Assembly (NCBI GenBank): GCA_016935365.1 | Contig: JAFGRB010000454.1 | Span: 1-50,785 of the forward strand | Length of the DNA stretch: 50,785 bases | Reading direction: 5' to 3' | Source of the DNA: Deltaproteobacteria bacterium | GTDB taxonomy: Bacteria > Myxococcota > B64-G9 | Part shown: positions 32,321 through 40,227 of the stretch, piece by piece | Numbering within the stretch: the stretch's first letter is position 1 | Layout of the letters: each line of letters starts with the position of its first letter | The notes under the pieces: model-generated | Database searches by the model: none | What the model was told of the DNA's origin: nothing | The model's input: only the letters and a program-made list of their open reading frames with translations | Translations under genes and position numbers: made by a program

Positions 32321-33955
32321 CTAGATCCAGTCGTAGTGGACCGAGGGGTGGATGGGAGCCGAGCGGACGCCGCCGTCGCGCTGGATGATGGTATCGAGCA
32401 GGCGATCGTCGGCTTCGGGATGATCCAGCGTGTAGTGGAGCCCGCGGCTCTCGGTCCTGTGCTGTGCCGAGCGGATGACGAGCTCGGCCACGACGGCGAT
32501 GTTGCGCAGCTCGACCAGATCCGAGGTCAGGAGGAAGTTCCAATAGTACTCCCGGATCTCCTCCTGCAGGATCTGCATGCGGCGCAAGGCGCGCTCCAGC
32601 CGCTTGTCGGAGCGAACGATGCCCACGTAGCTCCACATGAAGCGCCGGATCTCGTCCCAGTTCTGGCTGACGACGACCATTTCGTCCGAGTCGGTCGCGT
32701 CGCCCGGATCCCAGCTTGGCGGCTCGCCTGCTGGCGCAGGTGCACGTGCGGCCCATTCGACAGCGTCCTTGGCCGCGAGGCGCCCGAAGACGACCGCCTC
32801 GAGCAGCGAGTTGGAGGCGAGTCGGTTTGCACCGTGCAGGCCGGTGTTGGCCAGCTCGCCGATCGCGTACAGCCCGGGGACCGAGCTGCGGCCCCGGGCA
32901 TCGGCGCGCACGCCGCCGCAGAAGTAGTGCGCCGCGGGGACGACCGGCAGCGGCTCGGCGGTCATGTCCAGGCCGTACTCGAGACAGCGCCTGTGGATGT
33001 TGGCGAAGCGCTTGACCAGGTAGTCGGCCTCCAGCGCGGTCATGTCGAGCAGCACGCAGTCGTCACCGCGCTTCTTGAGCTCGAAGTCGATGGCGCGCGC
33101 GACGATGTCGCGCGTGGCCAGCGAGCCCCGCTCGTCGTAGTCCTCGAGGAACTCGCTGCCGTCGGCCAGCCGGAGCTTTCCGCCCTCGCCGCGCATGGCC
33201 TCCGAGAGGAGGAAGGACTTGGCCCTGGGATGATAGAGGCAGGTGGGATGGAACTGGACGAACTCCATATTGCACATCTCGGCCCCTGCCCGGTAGGCCA
33301 TGGCCATGCCGTCCCCGCTGGCCATGTCGGGGTTGGACGTGTAGACGTAGACCTTGCCCGCACCACCGGTGGCCAGCACGGTGCAGCTTCCGAGATGGGT
33401 CTCGATCTGGCCGCTGTTCTGATCCAGGACATAGGCCCCCCGGCAGACCCCCACAGGGTGGTCCGCTCGTTCTACAATCAAATTGACGGCCAGCCGATCC
33501 TCCAGCAGGCGGATGCCGGGCTGGGCGCGCACGGCCTTGTGCAGCGCCTGCATGATCTCGTGGCCCGTGAAGTCGCCCGCGTGGAGAATGCGGCGGTGAG
33601 AGTGGCCACCCTCCTTGCCGAGATCGTAGGCCTGCTGGTCGTCCTGCATGCGGCTGAAGGGCACCCCGAGCGACTCTAGCTCCGCGATGCTCTCCGGCCC
33701 TCCTTGGATGCAGAGCCTGACGATGTCCTCGTGGCACAGGCCGGCTCCGGCGCGCAGGGTGTCCCGTTCGTGATCCTCGAAGGAGTCGTGCTCGGAGACG
33801 ACCGAGGCGATTCCGCCCTGCGCCTTGTCCGAGGCCGAGCTGGTGGACCGGCCCTTGGCCAGGACGGTGACCGAGCCGTGGCGGGCTGCGTGCATGGCAA
33901 ATGTCAAACCGGCCAGGCCTCCGCCGATGACCAGGAAATCCGTCTCGTGACTCAC
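32321..33955 (-). CDS. nadB: L-aspartate oxidase NadB
   Basis: A 544-residue FAD enzyme that oxidises L-aspartate to iminoaspartate for quinolinate and NAD synthesis. GTG 33955 is the start, with GGAGG 5 bases upstream. The FAD motif GGGLAG is at 11-16, followed by SSASDKAQGGIASV, HSHRRILHAGDFTGHEI, the catalytic region QFHPTCLYHP...LLSEAMRGEGG, and AAHYFCGGV. GLHGANRLASNSLLEAVVFG closes the FAD domain, and a helical C-terminal domain follows. The length fits NadB. The fumarate reductase/SdhA alternative is disfavoured by the SSASDKAQGG form and the lack of neighbouring subunits. nadA and nadC are not in the window. Confidence 0.92.
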   Translation of the reverse strand: MSHETDFLVIGGGLAGLTFAMHAARHGSVTVLAKGRSTSSASDKAQGGIASVVSEHDSFEDHERDTLRAGAGLCHEDIVRLCIQGGPESIAELESLGVPFSRMQDDQQAYDLGKEGGHSHRRILHAGDFTGHEIMQALHKAVRAQPGIRLLEDRLAVNLIVERADHPVGVCRGAYVLDQNSGQIETHLGSCTVLATGGAGKVYVYTSNPDMASGDGMAMAYRAGAEMCNMEFVQFHPTCLYHPRAKSFLLSEAMRGEGGKLRLADGSEFLEDYDERGSLATRDIVARAIDFELKKRGDDCVLLDMTALEADYLVKRFANIHRRCLEYGLDMTAEPLPVVPAAHYFCGGVRADARGRSSVPGLYAIGELANTGLHGANRLASNSLLEAVVFGRLAAKDAVEWAARAPAPAGEPPSWDPGDATDSDEMVVVSQNWDEIRRFMWSYVGIVRSDKRLERALRRMQILQEEIREYYWNFLLTSDLVELRNIAVVAELVIRSAQHRTESRGLHYTLDHPEADDRLLDTIIQRDGGVRSAPIHPSVHYDWI

Positions 33956-33996
33956 GTCGACCTCCGCGTGTTCGCAGGTGGGGGCAGTCCCCGCGT

Positions 33997-34024
33997 ACCA
34001 TACCAGGAAGCAGGCTTCGGTCAC
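33997..34024 (-). promoter_or_regulatory. Candidate nadB promoter
   Basis: On the minus strand GTGACC (34024-34019), 16 bases, TATGGT (34002-33997) gives a moderate sigma-70-like match about 35 bases before the nadB start codon. Motif matching only. Confidence 0.3.
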
Positions 34025-34106
34025 AGGAAAGAGCGCATCGCGACCGGATCGTTCACCCTGCGGCTTGCGCGTCGATGCCGATTCTGGTCTTCTTGCTGTC
34101 ACGAGG

Positions 34107-35762
34107 ATGGAAAGGCGCATGCGATCATCGAGATCGGCGAATCCGCGCTCGACGGCCTTCTTGCTGCTGGCCGTGCTCGGGGGCGTGTGGCTCGCGAGCC
34201 AGCTCTGCTTTGTCGCGGAGCCTCCCGGCCGAGACCAGTACCTGTTCATGGCCCAGGCCGACCGCTTGCTGGCCGGCGACGCGCTATACACGGACGTCTG
34301 GGAGCACAAGCCGCCCGGGATCGTCTGGATCTACGCCCTGGCCATGGCTCTGCTCGGCCGGGGCTGGGGGGCGGTGCAGCTGGCCAGCGCGGCGGCGGCT
34401 CTGATCGCGGGCTGGGGCCTGGCCTGGCTGCTGTGGCGCAGGACCGGGCTCCGCGCCCAGGCGGCCCTGGCGGGCTGCCTGTACATCCTGTTCCACTCCG
34501 GGCCTGCCTTTGGCGCTTTCTGGGCCACGGCGCAGCCCGAGGTCTTCATGGATCCCCTCCTGGTGGCAGCCCTGGGGCTGCTGTGGGGCTGCGACGGGCG
34601 GCGCGGGATCGTCCGCGCCGCCGGAGCGGGCCTGTGCGTGGGCCTGATGGTCCTGCTGAAGTACTCGGCCGCGCCGCTGGCCTTGATGGGACTGGGTGTC
34701 TTTGCCCGCCGCGCGCTGCCGGTAAGCGCACGCTGGGCCCGGGCGCTGGCTTTCTGTGGGGGAGGAGCCCTCGTGGGCCTGGCTCTGCTGGCGGCGCTGG
34801 GGCTGACCGGGGGGCTGGGCGCGTTCTGGGAGGCCACGATCGAGTTCAACCTGGTGCACCGGCGCGTGGCGGCCGCTTCGGCCCTGGACTCGCTCGGCTC
34901 CAAGCTCCTGTTTCGACTCGTCCTGCTCGCGCCGCTGTACACGGGCATGCTGGCTGTCTGGCTGCTCGCCCTCTGGCGCTGGAAGCGAGGGCCGCGCTCG
35001 TTCGTCTCGATGGGCATCTGGGCGCTGGCCCTGTGGCTGATGAGCCTGGCCGGTGTGTTCTGGCAATCCAAGTTCTGGATCTACCACTACCACGTCATCC
35101 TGCTGCCCCTGTGCCTGGCGACCGGTGCCGCGCTGGCCGGTCTGGCGGAAGGCGCACCGTCGCGAAGAGGCGCGCGGGCCGCGCTGGTCGGGGCATGCGC
35201 GTTGCTGCTGACGACACCCCAGATCGCGGCCCTGACGACGTACATGCAGGATCACAGGCTGCTCGAGTACTGCTTGTGTGGCCTGGAACGGCAGGTCTAC
35301 GAGGGGACCTATACCTGGGGGGGGACCGACTACGATGCTGCGGATACGCGTGCGGCTGCGCAGCGCATCAGGGCCGAGACAAAGCCGGACGATCCCATCT
35401 TCGTGTGGGGCTTCGAGCCGGGTGTCTACTTCCTCTCCGGCCGGCGTCCCGCCTCGCGCTTCCTGTACGACTACCCCCTCCTGCCCCAGTTCGGCGCGCT
35501 GCAGGAGCGCTTTGTGGCCCGTCTCTTGGCCGATCTGCGCGCACGTCCCCCGCGCCTCTTCGCTGTGATCCGCCGGGATCCGAACGACCTGGAGGCGGAG
35601 GATTCCTTCGCGCAGCTGAAGCGCATTCCGCCTCTCGCCGATCTGCTCGCGCGCGAGTATTCGTTCGCCTGGGAGCAGGGTGACTTCACGGTCTACCGGC
35701 GCAGCGGTCTCGATCGTCCGGTTCTTGCCCCACCGCAAAGCCGCATGCTAGAATCGCCGTGA
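34107..35762 (+). CDS. Membrane glycosyltransferase, GT39/ArnT-like (PMT_2)
   Basis: About 551 residues. ATG 34107 or 34119 are both plausible; neither has a perfect ribosome site. The protein has an N-terminal signal anchor and a loop with PPGRDQYLFMAQADRLLAGDALYTDVWEHKPPG, typical of dolichyl-phosphomannose-dependent (GT39/GT83) transferases in which the acidic residue binds metal or sugar. About ten further hydrophobic helices follow, then a soluble C-terminal domain. It probably transfers a sugar from a polyprenyl-phosphate carrier to lipid or protein on the periplasmic side; the acceptor is unknown. It is divergent from nadB and only 42 bases from the lytic transglycosylase gene. Confidence 0.75.
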   Translation: MERRMRSSRSANPRSTAFLLLAVLGGVWLASQLCFVAEPPGRDQYLFMAQADRLLAGDALYTDVWEHKPPGIVWIYALAMALLGRGWGAVQLASAAAALIAGWGLAWLLWRRTGLRAQAALAGCLYILFHSGPAFGAFWATAQPEVFMDPLLVAALGLLWGCDGRRGIVRAAGAGLCVGLMVLLKYSAAPLALMGLGVFARRALPVSARWARALAFCGGGALVGLALLAALGLTGGLGAFWEATIEFNLVHRRVAAASALDSLGSKLLFRLVLLAPLYTGMLAVWLLALWRWKRGPRSFVSMGIWALALWLMSLAGVFWQSKFWIYHYHVILLPLCLATGAALAGLAEGAPSRRGARAALVGACALLLTTPQIAALTTYMQDHRLLEYCLCGLERQVYEGTYTWGGTDYDAADTRAAAQRIRAETKPDDPIFVWGFEPGVYFLSGRRPASRFLYDYPLLPQFGALQERFVARLLADLRARPPRLFAVIRRDPNDLEAEDSFAQLKRIPPLADLLAREYSFAWEQGDFTVYRRSGLDRPVLAPPQSRMLESP

Positions 35763-35803
35763 CTTCCTCGTTCCTCATGAGCCGGGAGCGCTTGGATCGA
35801 ACG

Positions 35804-36478
35804 ATGGGTATCCAGCCGAGAAGTCTGGGATTGTTGCTCGCATGCGTCGGCCTGGCCGTCGGGGGACCCGCTGCGCGGGCCGAGCTGTATCGCTTCGTGG
35901 ATGCAGACGGCGTGGTGTGCTACACCAATGTGCCGCCGGCGGACAATCGCTACGAGCGGATCGACTGGCACTGGACCGGAGACAAGAAAAAGAAGCGACA
36001 GAAGAAGAAGCGGCCGAAGAGTTCCACCAAAGGAAGCCAGCCCAGGGCGAGAGCGCCCATCCCCCGCATCGCGAGCGGGTACGATGACTCCATCCACGAG
36101 GCGTCCGAGCGCTTCAACATCCCGGCGCCGCTCATCCGAGCGGTCATCGCCGTCGAGAGCAACTTCAATCCGCGCGCGGTCTCCTGCGCGGGCGCCAAAG
36201 GCTTGATGCAGCTGATGCCGGGTACGGCGAGAGAGATGGGCGTGGAGGACATCTTCGATCCGCGGCAGAACATCTTAGGCGGCACACGCTACCTGCGCAT
36301 GCTGGCCAACACCTTCGAAGGCGATCTCGTGCTCACCCTGGCCGGTTACAACGCCGGGCACGAGAGGGTGTCGAGACACATGGGTATCCCACCGATAGCC
36401 GAGACCCAGCGGTATGTCCGTCGCGTGCTGCAGCTGTACTTCTACTACAAGAAACAGCACGAGAGCCGGGCCGAGTGA
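35804..36478 (+). CDS. Lytic transglycosylase (SLT) with DUF4124-like N-terminus
   Basis: A 224-residue periplasmic enzyme cleaving peptidoglycan glycan strands. ATG 35804 opens a signal peptide cut near ARA/ELY (residue 26); upstream in-frame GTG/ATG codons do not. The mature N-terminus (ELYRFVDADGVVCYTNVPP) is a DUF4124-like module. A Lys/Arg-rich linker (about 60-80) leads to the SLT domain, with catalytic Glu118 in VIAVESNFNP, then GLMQLMPGTAREMGV and AGYNAGHERV. The order and spacing match family 1 lytic transglycosylases. It is followed 19 bases later by the TPR/AIM24-like gene, so the two are probably co-transcribed. Confidence 0.88.
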   Translation: MGIQPRSLGLLLACVGLAVGGPAARAELYRFVDADGVVCYTNVPPADNRYERIDWHWTGDKKKKRQKKKRPKSSTKGSQPRARAPIPRIASGYDDSIHEASERFNIPAPLIRAVIAVESNFNPRAVSCAGAKGLMQLMPGTAREMGVEDIFDPRQNILGGTRYLRMLANTFEGDLVLTLAGYNAGHERVSRHMGIPPIAETQRYVRRVLQLYFYYKKQHESRAE

Positions 36479-36497
36479 TCACCGTGCGGAGGCGTCC

Positions 36498-37760
36498 ATG
36501 GCCGACAATCCCTTTGACTCCGACCTGCTCGAGGAGGACTCGGCTGCCGAGATCGAAGACGATTTTCTCTTCCACCTGTCCCAGGGCGGCGAGCTGCTGC
36601 GAAATGGCAGGGTGGTGGAGGCCAAGGAGCACCTCGAGCGCGCGACCTCGCTGAAGCCCGAAAACGCCCGCGGCCAGAACCTCCTGGCGGTCGTGTACTT
36701 CAAGCTGGGGCTCTTCCAGCGGGCCATCGAGCTGGCTCGCGGGCTGGTCGAGCGCTACCCGGAAGACGCCACCTTGCGGGTCAACCTGGCCATGGTCTTC
36801 TTCAAGGCGGGCCAGATGGAGGAAGCCGAGCAGGAGCTCCGCCGGGCGCTGGAGCTGGCAGGGGATCACGAGAATGCCCACCGGTATCTGGGCCTGGTGC
36901 TGGTCAAGCAGGCGAGGCACGAGGAGGCCCGGCAGCATTTCCTCAAGGCGGGTGTGAGGAATCTGGATCGACTGCTCGTCGAGGAGGCCGGCGAGGCGCG
37001 GCGCAGCGCGGCGGATCACGAAGCCCTCGACGAGGTGGCCGAGCAGGGTTACCGGGACATGGAGCAGGTCGGTGAGTTCCGGGCGGTCTCGGGTCCGATT
37101 CCCACTCCGCCACCGGGTCTGGATGGCGCGCCGCTCAAGGCGGTCAAGCCGGTCGAGGCCGTCGAGCCGGTCGTGCCGCTCGGTGTCCGGGGGCAGCCTT
37201 TTGCTGTCGAGGGAGAGGGCTTGCGCGTCCGGGCTGCGGGCCGCGTCTACTGCCGGCTGACCCAGCTCGCGTGGATCGAGGGTCAGCTGACCTTCACCTC
37301 GGTCTTCAAGCGTTTCGGAGGCCAGGAGACGCGGCATCCATTCGATCGCGGAGACCGGGCCATGGTGCTCGTGGAGGGAGACGGCCTGGTCCGGCTCGCG
37401 GCTCAGGAGGATCGGCAGTACGCGCTCATCGAGCACGACAGCGGATCGGCCTTCTTCATCGAGGAGTACGTCTTCGGATTCTCCGGCACGCGTTCCTGGG
37501 AAAATGGACGGCTGCCGTCGCGCAAGGGGGCCGAGCTCGCCATCTTTCATCTCTTCGACGCGGCCCAGCTGGTCTTGTCCTGCCCGCGGCCCATCGACCG
37601 GCGCGGCCTGTCGGGCGGGGAGCGGTTCTGCCTGCACGTGCGCAGGCTGGTGGGCTGGCGAGGCGATCTGGTCCCGCGGCTGTTCGAGGCGGAGCATCCG
37701 CTGCCTGGCGGATTGTGGATCGAGCTGAGCGGCTCGGGCGAGGTGCTGTGCCTGGACTGA
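36498..37760 (+). CDS. TPR protein with AIM24-like C-terminal domain
   Basis: A 420-residue protein with GGAGG 5 bases before ATG 36498 and no signal peptide. The N-terminal part (about 15-160) has four TPR units (AKEHLERATSLKPENARGQNLLAVVYFKLG). A Pro/Val linker follows (195-225). The C-terminal 190 residues form a beta-rich domain (FGGQETRHPFDRGDRAMVLVEGDG, FFIEEYVFGFSGTRSWENGR) that I read as an AIM24/TRAP-like fold. TPR-AIM24 fusions are known in Myxococcota, but the role of the domain is poorly defined. The AIM24 call is moderate; the TPR call is strong. Confidence 0.65.
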   Translation: MADNPFDSDLLEEDSAAEIEDDFLFHLSQGGELLRNGRVVEAKEHLERATSLKPENARGQNLLAVVYFKLGLFQRAIELARGLVERYPEDATLRVNLAMVFFKAGQMEEAEQELRRALELAGDHENAHRYLGLVLVKQARHEEARQHFLKAGVRNLDRLLVEEAGEARRSAADHEALDEVAEQGYRDMEQVGEFRAVSGPIPTPPPGLDGAPLKAVKPVEAVEPVVPLGVRGQPFAVEGEGLRVRAAGRVYCRLTQLAWIEGQLTFTSVFKRFGGQETRHPFDRGDRAMVLVEGDGLVRLAAQEDRQYALIEHDSGSAFFIEEYVFGFSGTRSWENGRLPSRKGAELAIFHLFDAAQLVLSCPRPIDRRGLSGGERFCLHVRRLVGWRGDLVPRLFEAEHPLPGGLWIELSGSGEVLCLD

Positions 37761-37800
37761 GCGGCACCCTGACACCCATGGAAGACGACCGAGGTGGGAG

Positions 37801-38481
37801 ATGCGGACCACGCTGAAGGAGGAGTTCTTCAACCTGCCCAACATGCTCACGCTGGCGCGCATCGGCGTGATCCCGCTGGTGTGCGTCTTCGTGTATTACG
37901 AGAGCCGGGTGAACAGCTTCATCGCCGCCTGTCTCTTCGCCGGGGCCTCGATCACCGATTTCTTCGATGGCTGGCTGGCGCGCCGCCGGGGCCTGATCAC
38001 GGTGCTGGGCAAGTTCCTCGATCCACTGGCGGACAAGCTGATCGTCATGTCCACGCTCGTGATGCTGGTGCCGCTGGGGCGCATTCCGGCCTGGGTGGTC
38101 GTGCTGCTTCTGGCCCGCGAGCTGTCGATCACCGGGCTTCGCAGCATCGCCTCGACCGAGGGCATGGTGATCGCCGCGAGCCAGGGCGGCAAGTGGAAGA
38201 CCGCCTTCCAGCTCACCGGCATCCTCGGGCTTCTGGTCCATTACCCCTACCCGGTGGCCATCATCACCCCGGGCCTGCACGACCTGGTGGCCGGCACCTG
38301 GTTGCATCGCCTGCTGGCCGACTGGAGCATCCCGGTGCGCCCATGGGTCGACTTCCACGTCGTCGGCCTGTGGCTGATCTACCTGTCGCTCTTCTTCTCG
38401 ATCTTCTCGGCCTGGCAGTACATCGTGCGCTTCGTGCGCGCGGTCAACGCCAAGGCCCGGCAAGCGGATGGACAGGCGTGA
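37801..38481 (+). CDS. pgsA: CDP-diacylglycerol-glycerol-3-phosphate 3-phosphatidyltransferase (PgsA-like)
   Basis: A 226-residue integral membrane enzyme making phosphatidylglycerol phosphate. The CDP-alcohol phosphatidyltransferase motif D-G-x2-A-R-x8-G-x3-D-x3-D is exact: Asp56, Gly57, Ala60, Arg61, Gly70, Asp74, Asp78. The N-terminus NLPNMLTLARIGVIP is typical of PgsA. About five hydrophobic helices follow. It is slightly longer than E. coli PgsA, with an insert near residues 150-175. A G/A-rich ribosome site (GAGGTGGGAG) precedes ATG 37801. A paralogous CDP-alcohol transferase with another acceptor cannot be excluded, but the N-terminus favours PgsA. Confidence 0.88.
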   Translation: MRTTLKEEFFNLPNMLTLARIGVIPLVCVFVYYESRVNSFIAACLFAGASITDFFDGWLARRRGLITVLGKFLDPLADKLIVMSTLVMLVPLGRIPAWVVVLLLARELSITGLRSIASTEGMVIAASQGGKWKTAFQLTGILGLLVHYPYPVAIITPGLHDLVAGTWLHRLLADWSIPVRPWVDFHVVGLWLIYLSLFFSIFSAWQYIVRFVRAVNAKARQADGQA

Positions 38482-38495
38482 GTGCGCCTTTTTGC

Positions 38496-38524
38496 TTGAC
38501 ATGTCGCTCGCCCTGGGGGAAAAC
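38496..38524 (+). promoter_or_regulatory. Candidate promoter of the tRNA unit
   Basis: A perfect TTGACA (38496-38501) lies 17 bases before GAAAAC (38519-38524). Transcription would start just before the mature tRNA-Gly 5' end at 38538. The -35 is ideal and the -10 is poor, but the position is exactly right for a tRNA promoter. Confidence 0.5.
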
Positions 38525-38537
38525 AAGCTGCCGTGTT

Positions 38538-38610
38538 GCGGGTGTAACTCAGTGGCTAGAGTGCAACCTTGCCAAGGTTGAGGTCGAGGGTTCAAATCCC
38601 TTCACCCGCT
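38538..38610 (+). tRNA. tRNA-Gly (anticodon GCC)
   Basis: A 73-nt cloverleaf: acceptor GCGGGTG/CACCCGC with discriminator T, D-arm with AACTCAGTGGCTAGAGT, anticodon stem AACCT/AGGTT with loop TGCCA and anticodon GCC at 38571-38573, and T-arm GAGGGTTCAAATCCCTT. CCA is not encoded. It reads codons GGC/GGT, common in this window. Confidence 0.95.
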
Positions 38611-38616
38611 TATACT

Positions 38617-38687
<71 letters not shown>

Positions 38688-38693
38688 TGGATG

Positions 38694-38719
38694 AGCCGGT
38701 CTCGAGACCGGCTTTTTTT
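38694..38719 (+). terminator. Rho-independent terminator of the tRNA unit
   Basis: A perfect stem AGCCGGTC-TCGA-GACCGGCT (38694-38713) runs directly into seven T residues (38713-38719). It begins 7 bases after tRNA-Cys and ends 18 bases before the next start codon. Confidence 0.92.
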
Positions 38720-38737
38720 GGCCTCGGTGGGGATGAG

Positions 38738-39280
38738 ATGCCCAAGCGAATCCGCAAGGCGGTCATGATCGTCGAGCACGACTCGAAGAGGCGCAAGGAG
38801 CTCTACGAGGTGCTGCGTCTGACCCGGGTGGACGTCTTCTCGGCGGTCGACAGCGAGGCGGCCATGGAGACGGTCCGCCGGGAGCAGCCCGAGCTGATCC
38901 TGCTCAACATGTACTCCCGGGAGACCAACGGCATCGAGTTCCTCAAGCAGCTTCGCTGCTTCGGCCTGGGCCAGAAGATGATCGTACTGGGCATGGCGGG
39001 TGACGAGGACCCCGAGATCCAGCGCGCCGCCTCGCTCGCAGGCGCTGACAAGCTGCTGGAGCGCAAACCCGCCCCCCACCTGGTCCTCGAGCTGGTGGCG
39101 GCCTACCTCGGCATCCAGAAGATCGAGGTCCCTACCCGCATGGTCAAGGAGGTGGGCACGCGCGAGGTCAAGGCCGCGCCCCGGGAGGCCCTCGACGCCG
39201 ATGTGCTCGAGGGCGATACCAAGCCCATCATCAAGAGCATCGGTACCCTGCTGCGCTTGACCGACGGCCGGCGGCGCTGA
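38738..39280 (+). CDS. Degenerate response-regulator receiver protein
   Basis: A 180-residue protein; ATG 38738 follows the terminator. Residues 5-120 follow the receiver fold: KAVMIVEHDSKRRKEL (beta1/acidic pocket reduced to Glu13/Asp15), PELILLNMYSRETNGIEFLKQLR where the usual phosphoacceptor Asp is Asn57, MIVLGMAGDED (beta4, Thr/Ser lost), and LLERKPAP with the conserved Lys-Pro retained (Lys110). The C-terminal 60 residues are a charged extension with no known output domain. The pattern indicates a pseudo-receiver that cannot be phosphorylated in the standard way and probably works by protein contact. No kinase gene is adjacent. Confidence 0.75.
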   Translation: MPKRIRKAVMIVEHDSKRRKELYEVLRLTRVDVFSAVDSEAAMETVRREQPELILLNMYSRETNGIEFLKQLRCFGLGQKMIVLGMAGDEDPEIQRAASLAGADKLLERKPAPHLVLELVAAYLGIQKIEVPTRMVKEVGTREVKAAPREALDADVLEGDTKPIIKSIGTLLRLTDGRRR

Positions 39281-39290
39281 GCCAATGCCT

Positions 39291-39584
39291 TCAGCGCCGG
39301 TACGCAGGCGCAGCCGTGAAGCTCACCACCTGCCGGAAGCGGCGCACCGCCGCGATGAAGCCCTCGTAGTAGGCCAGCTCGTCGAAGCGCGGATCGGTCT
39401 GGTCGTACTGCTCGGCCTTGTCCCGGAGCCACGGAGCTGTCTCCTGGCCGAATACGTCCCGCTGGCCGATCTCCTCGGGCCCGAGCAGGCTCACGGACTG
39501 GGTGTCATTCGGGTGCCCGTGGCGGGCCCAGATATCTCCGTCCGCCTCCCCCAGCAGGTAGCTTCCGTCTAAGTCGTGGCTCAT
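39291..39584 (-). CDS. Small acidic protein, partner of the RHH gene, unknown function
   Basis: A 97-residue protein. ATG 39584 is preceded by AGGAGGGAG; an ATG at 39602 with GGAGAG is a plausible longer start (six more residues). It is acidic and hydrophilic with no signal or TM segment. The C-terminal part has PRFDELAYYEGFIAAVRRF, which lines up with PDFDQAAFLRGWAQALGMI at the C-terminus of the upstream ribbon-helix-helix protein. No known toxin motif (ParE, RelE, PIN) is recognised. It follows the RHH gene by 43 bases and is presumably co-transcribed. Its stop is 10 bases from that of the pseudo-receiver (convergent). Confidence 0.6.
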   Translation of the reverse strand: MSHDLDGSYLLGEADGDIWARHGHPNDTQSVSLLGPEEIGQRDVFGQETAPWLRDKAEQYDQTDPRFDELAYYEGFIAAVRRFRQVVSFTAAPAYRR

Positions 39585-39627
39585 CGTCTCCCTCCTGTCC
39601 ATTGGGCTCTCTCCGCTCCGCACTCGC

Positions 39628-40077
39628 TCACAGGTGCGGCTCCAAGGCAGCCCAGATCATTCCGAGCGCCTGGGCCCAACCCCGTAGGAAAGCCGCCTGG
39701 TCGAAGTCCGGCCGGCCTGCGTGGGCGCGGAGCGCTTCCTCCAGCGCAGGCGGCGGGTCCGACTCGATCAAGGCCAGGCGATCGGACGCGAGGCCTACCT
39801 GCCGCAGGCGGGTGTAGTCCGCCTCGGCCTCCACCCAGGCCTCTGCCGCCCTGGCGCCCTCGGCGTGCCACTGCAGCGAGAGTCGCTCCTTCTGCTCGCG
39901 CAGCCTCTCCAGTGCGGCTTGGAGGCTCAGCAGGTCGCCGGGCAGCTGGAGCAGCCGGCGGGCCTCCCGGCGGAGCGCTTCCTGGCAGATCCTCGAGATA
40001 TTGACGGATTTCCGTAGCGCGGGGCTCGCCAGGAGCGCTTTGAGATCGGCCGGGATCGAGATCGTGATGCGTGGCAT
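39628..40077 (-). CDS. Ribbon-helix-helix (CopG/MetJ-type) regulator with coiled-coil tail
   Basis: A 149-residue protein starting MPRITISIPADLKALLASP, then NISRICQEALRREARRLL: a beta strand of alternating residues followed by two helices, the RHH DNA-binding pattern (residues 1-45). Residues about 45-95 are a heptad-like helix (LERLREQKERLSLQW). The C-terminus holds the FDxxAFxxGWxxAL motif shared with its downstream neighbour. There is no Shine-Dalgarno before the ATG. The leader predicted from the promoter is only about 21 bases. It is longer than a typical antitoxin. Autoregulation through the AT-rich repeats just upstream is likely (inference). Confidence 0.75.
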   Translation of the reverse strand: MPRITISIPADLKALLASPALRKSVNISRICQEALRREARRLLQLPGDLLSLQAALERLREQKERLSLQWHAEGARAAEAWVEAEADYTRLRQVGLASDRLALIESDPPPALEEALRAHAGRPDFDQAAFLRGWAQALGMIWAALEPHL

Positions 40078-40081
40078 TTGG

Positions 40082-40133
40082 ATACATAATTAATGTCAGT
40101 AAAATACATAACCGACAGCCGGTCCGGAGTCAA
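40082..40133 (-). promoter_or_regulatory. Promoter/operator of the RHH gene pair
   Basis: On the minus strand TTGACT (40133-40128), 17 bases, TATGTA (40110-40105) is a good promoter for the gene starting at 40077. Two direct repeats ATACATAA (plus strand 40082-40089 and 40104-40111) lie 22 bases apart, two helical turns. They flank an ACAT-N5-ATGT dyad (40084-40096). One repeat covers the -10 box and the other the leader. This is what an RHH autorepressor site would look like, in a patch far more AT-rich than its surroundings. Confidence 0.55.
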
Positions 40134-40227
40134 TTTTTCGGCCCCATTTTTCAGGGGACCTTGCCAGCTCTGCGGGAGTCGTGATAGGAAGTCCGAGGTC
40201 TGCTTCGAGACGCCGAGGGTTTGGCTC

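Noticed and set aside
32321..33955. Fumarate reductase/succinate dehydrogenase flavoprotein
   Set aside because: The SSASDKAQGG motif, the length of 544 residues and the absence of iron-sulfur and membrane subunit genes favour NadB.
39291..40077. Classical ParDE or RelBE toxin-antitoxin pair
   Set aside because: The downstream protein lacks toxin motifs and the RHH protein is longer than usual antitoxins. It is reported instead as an unclassified module.
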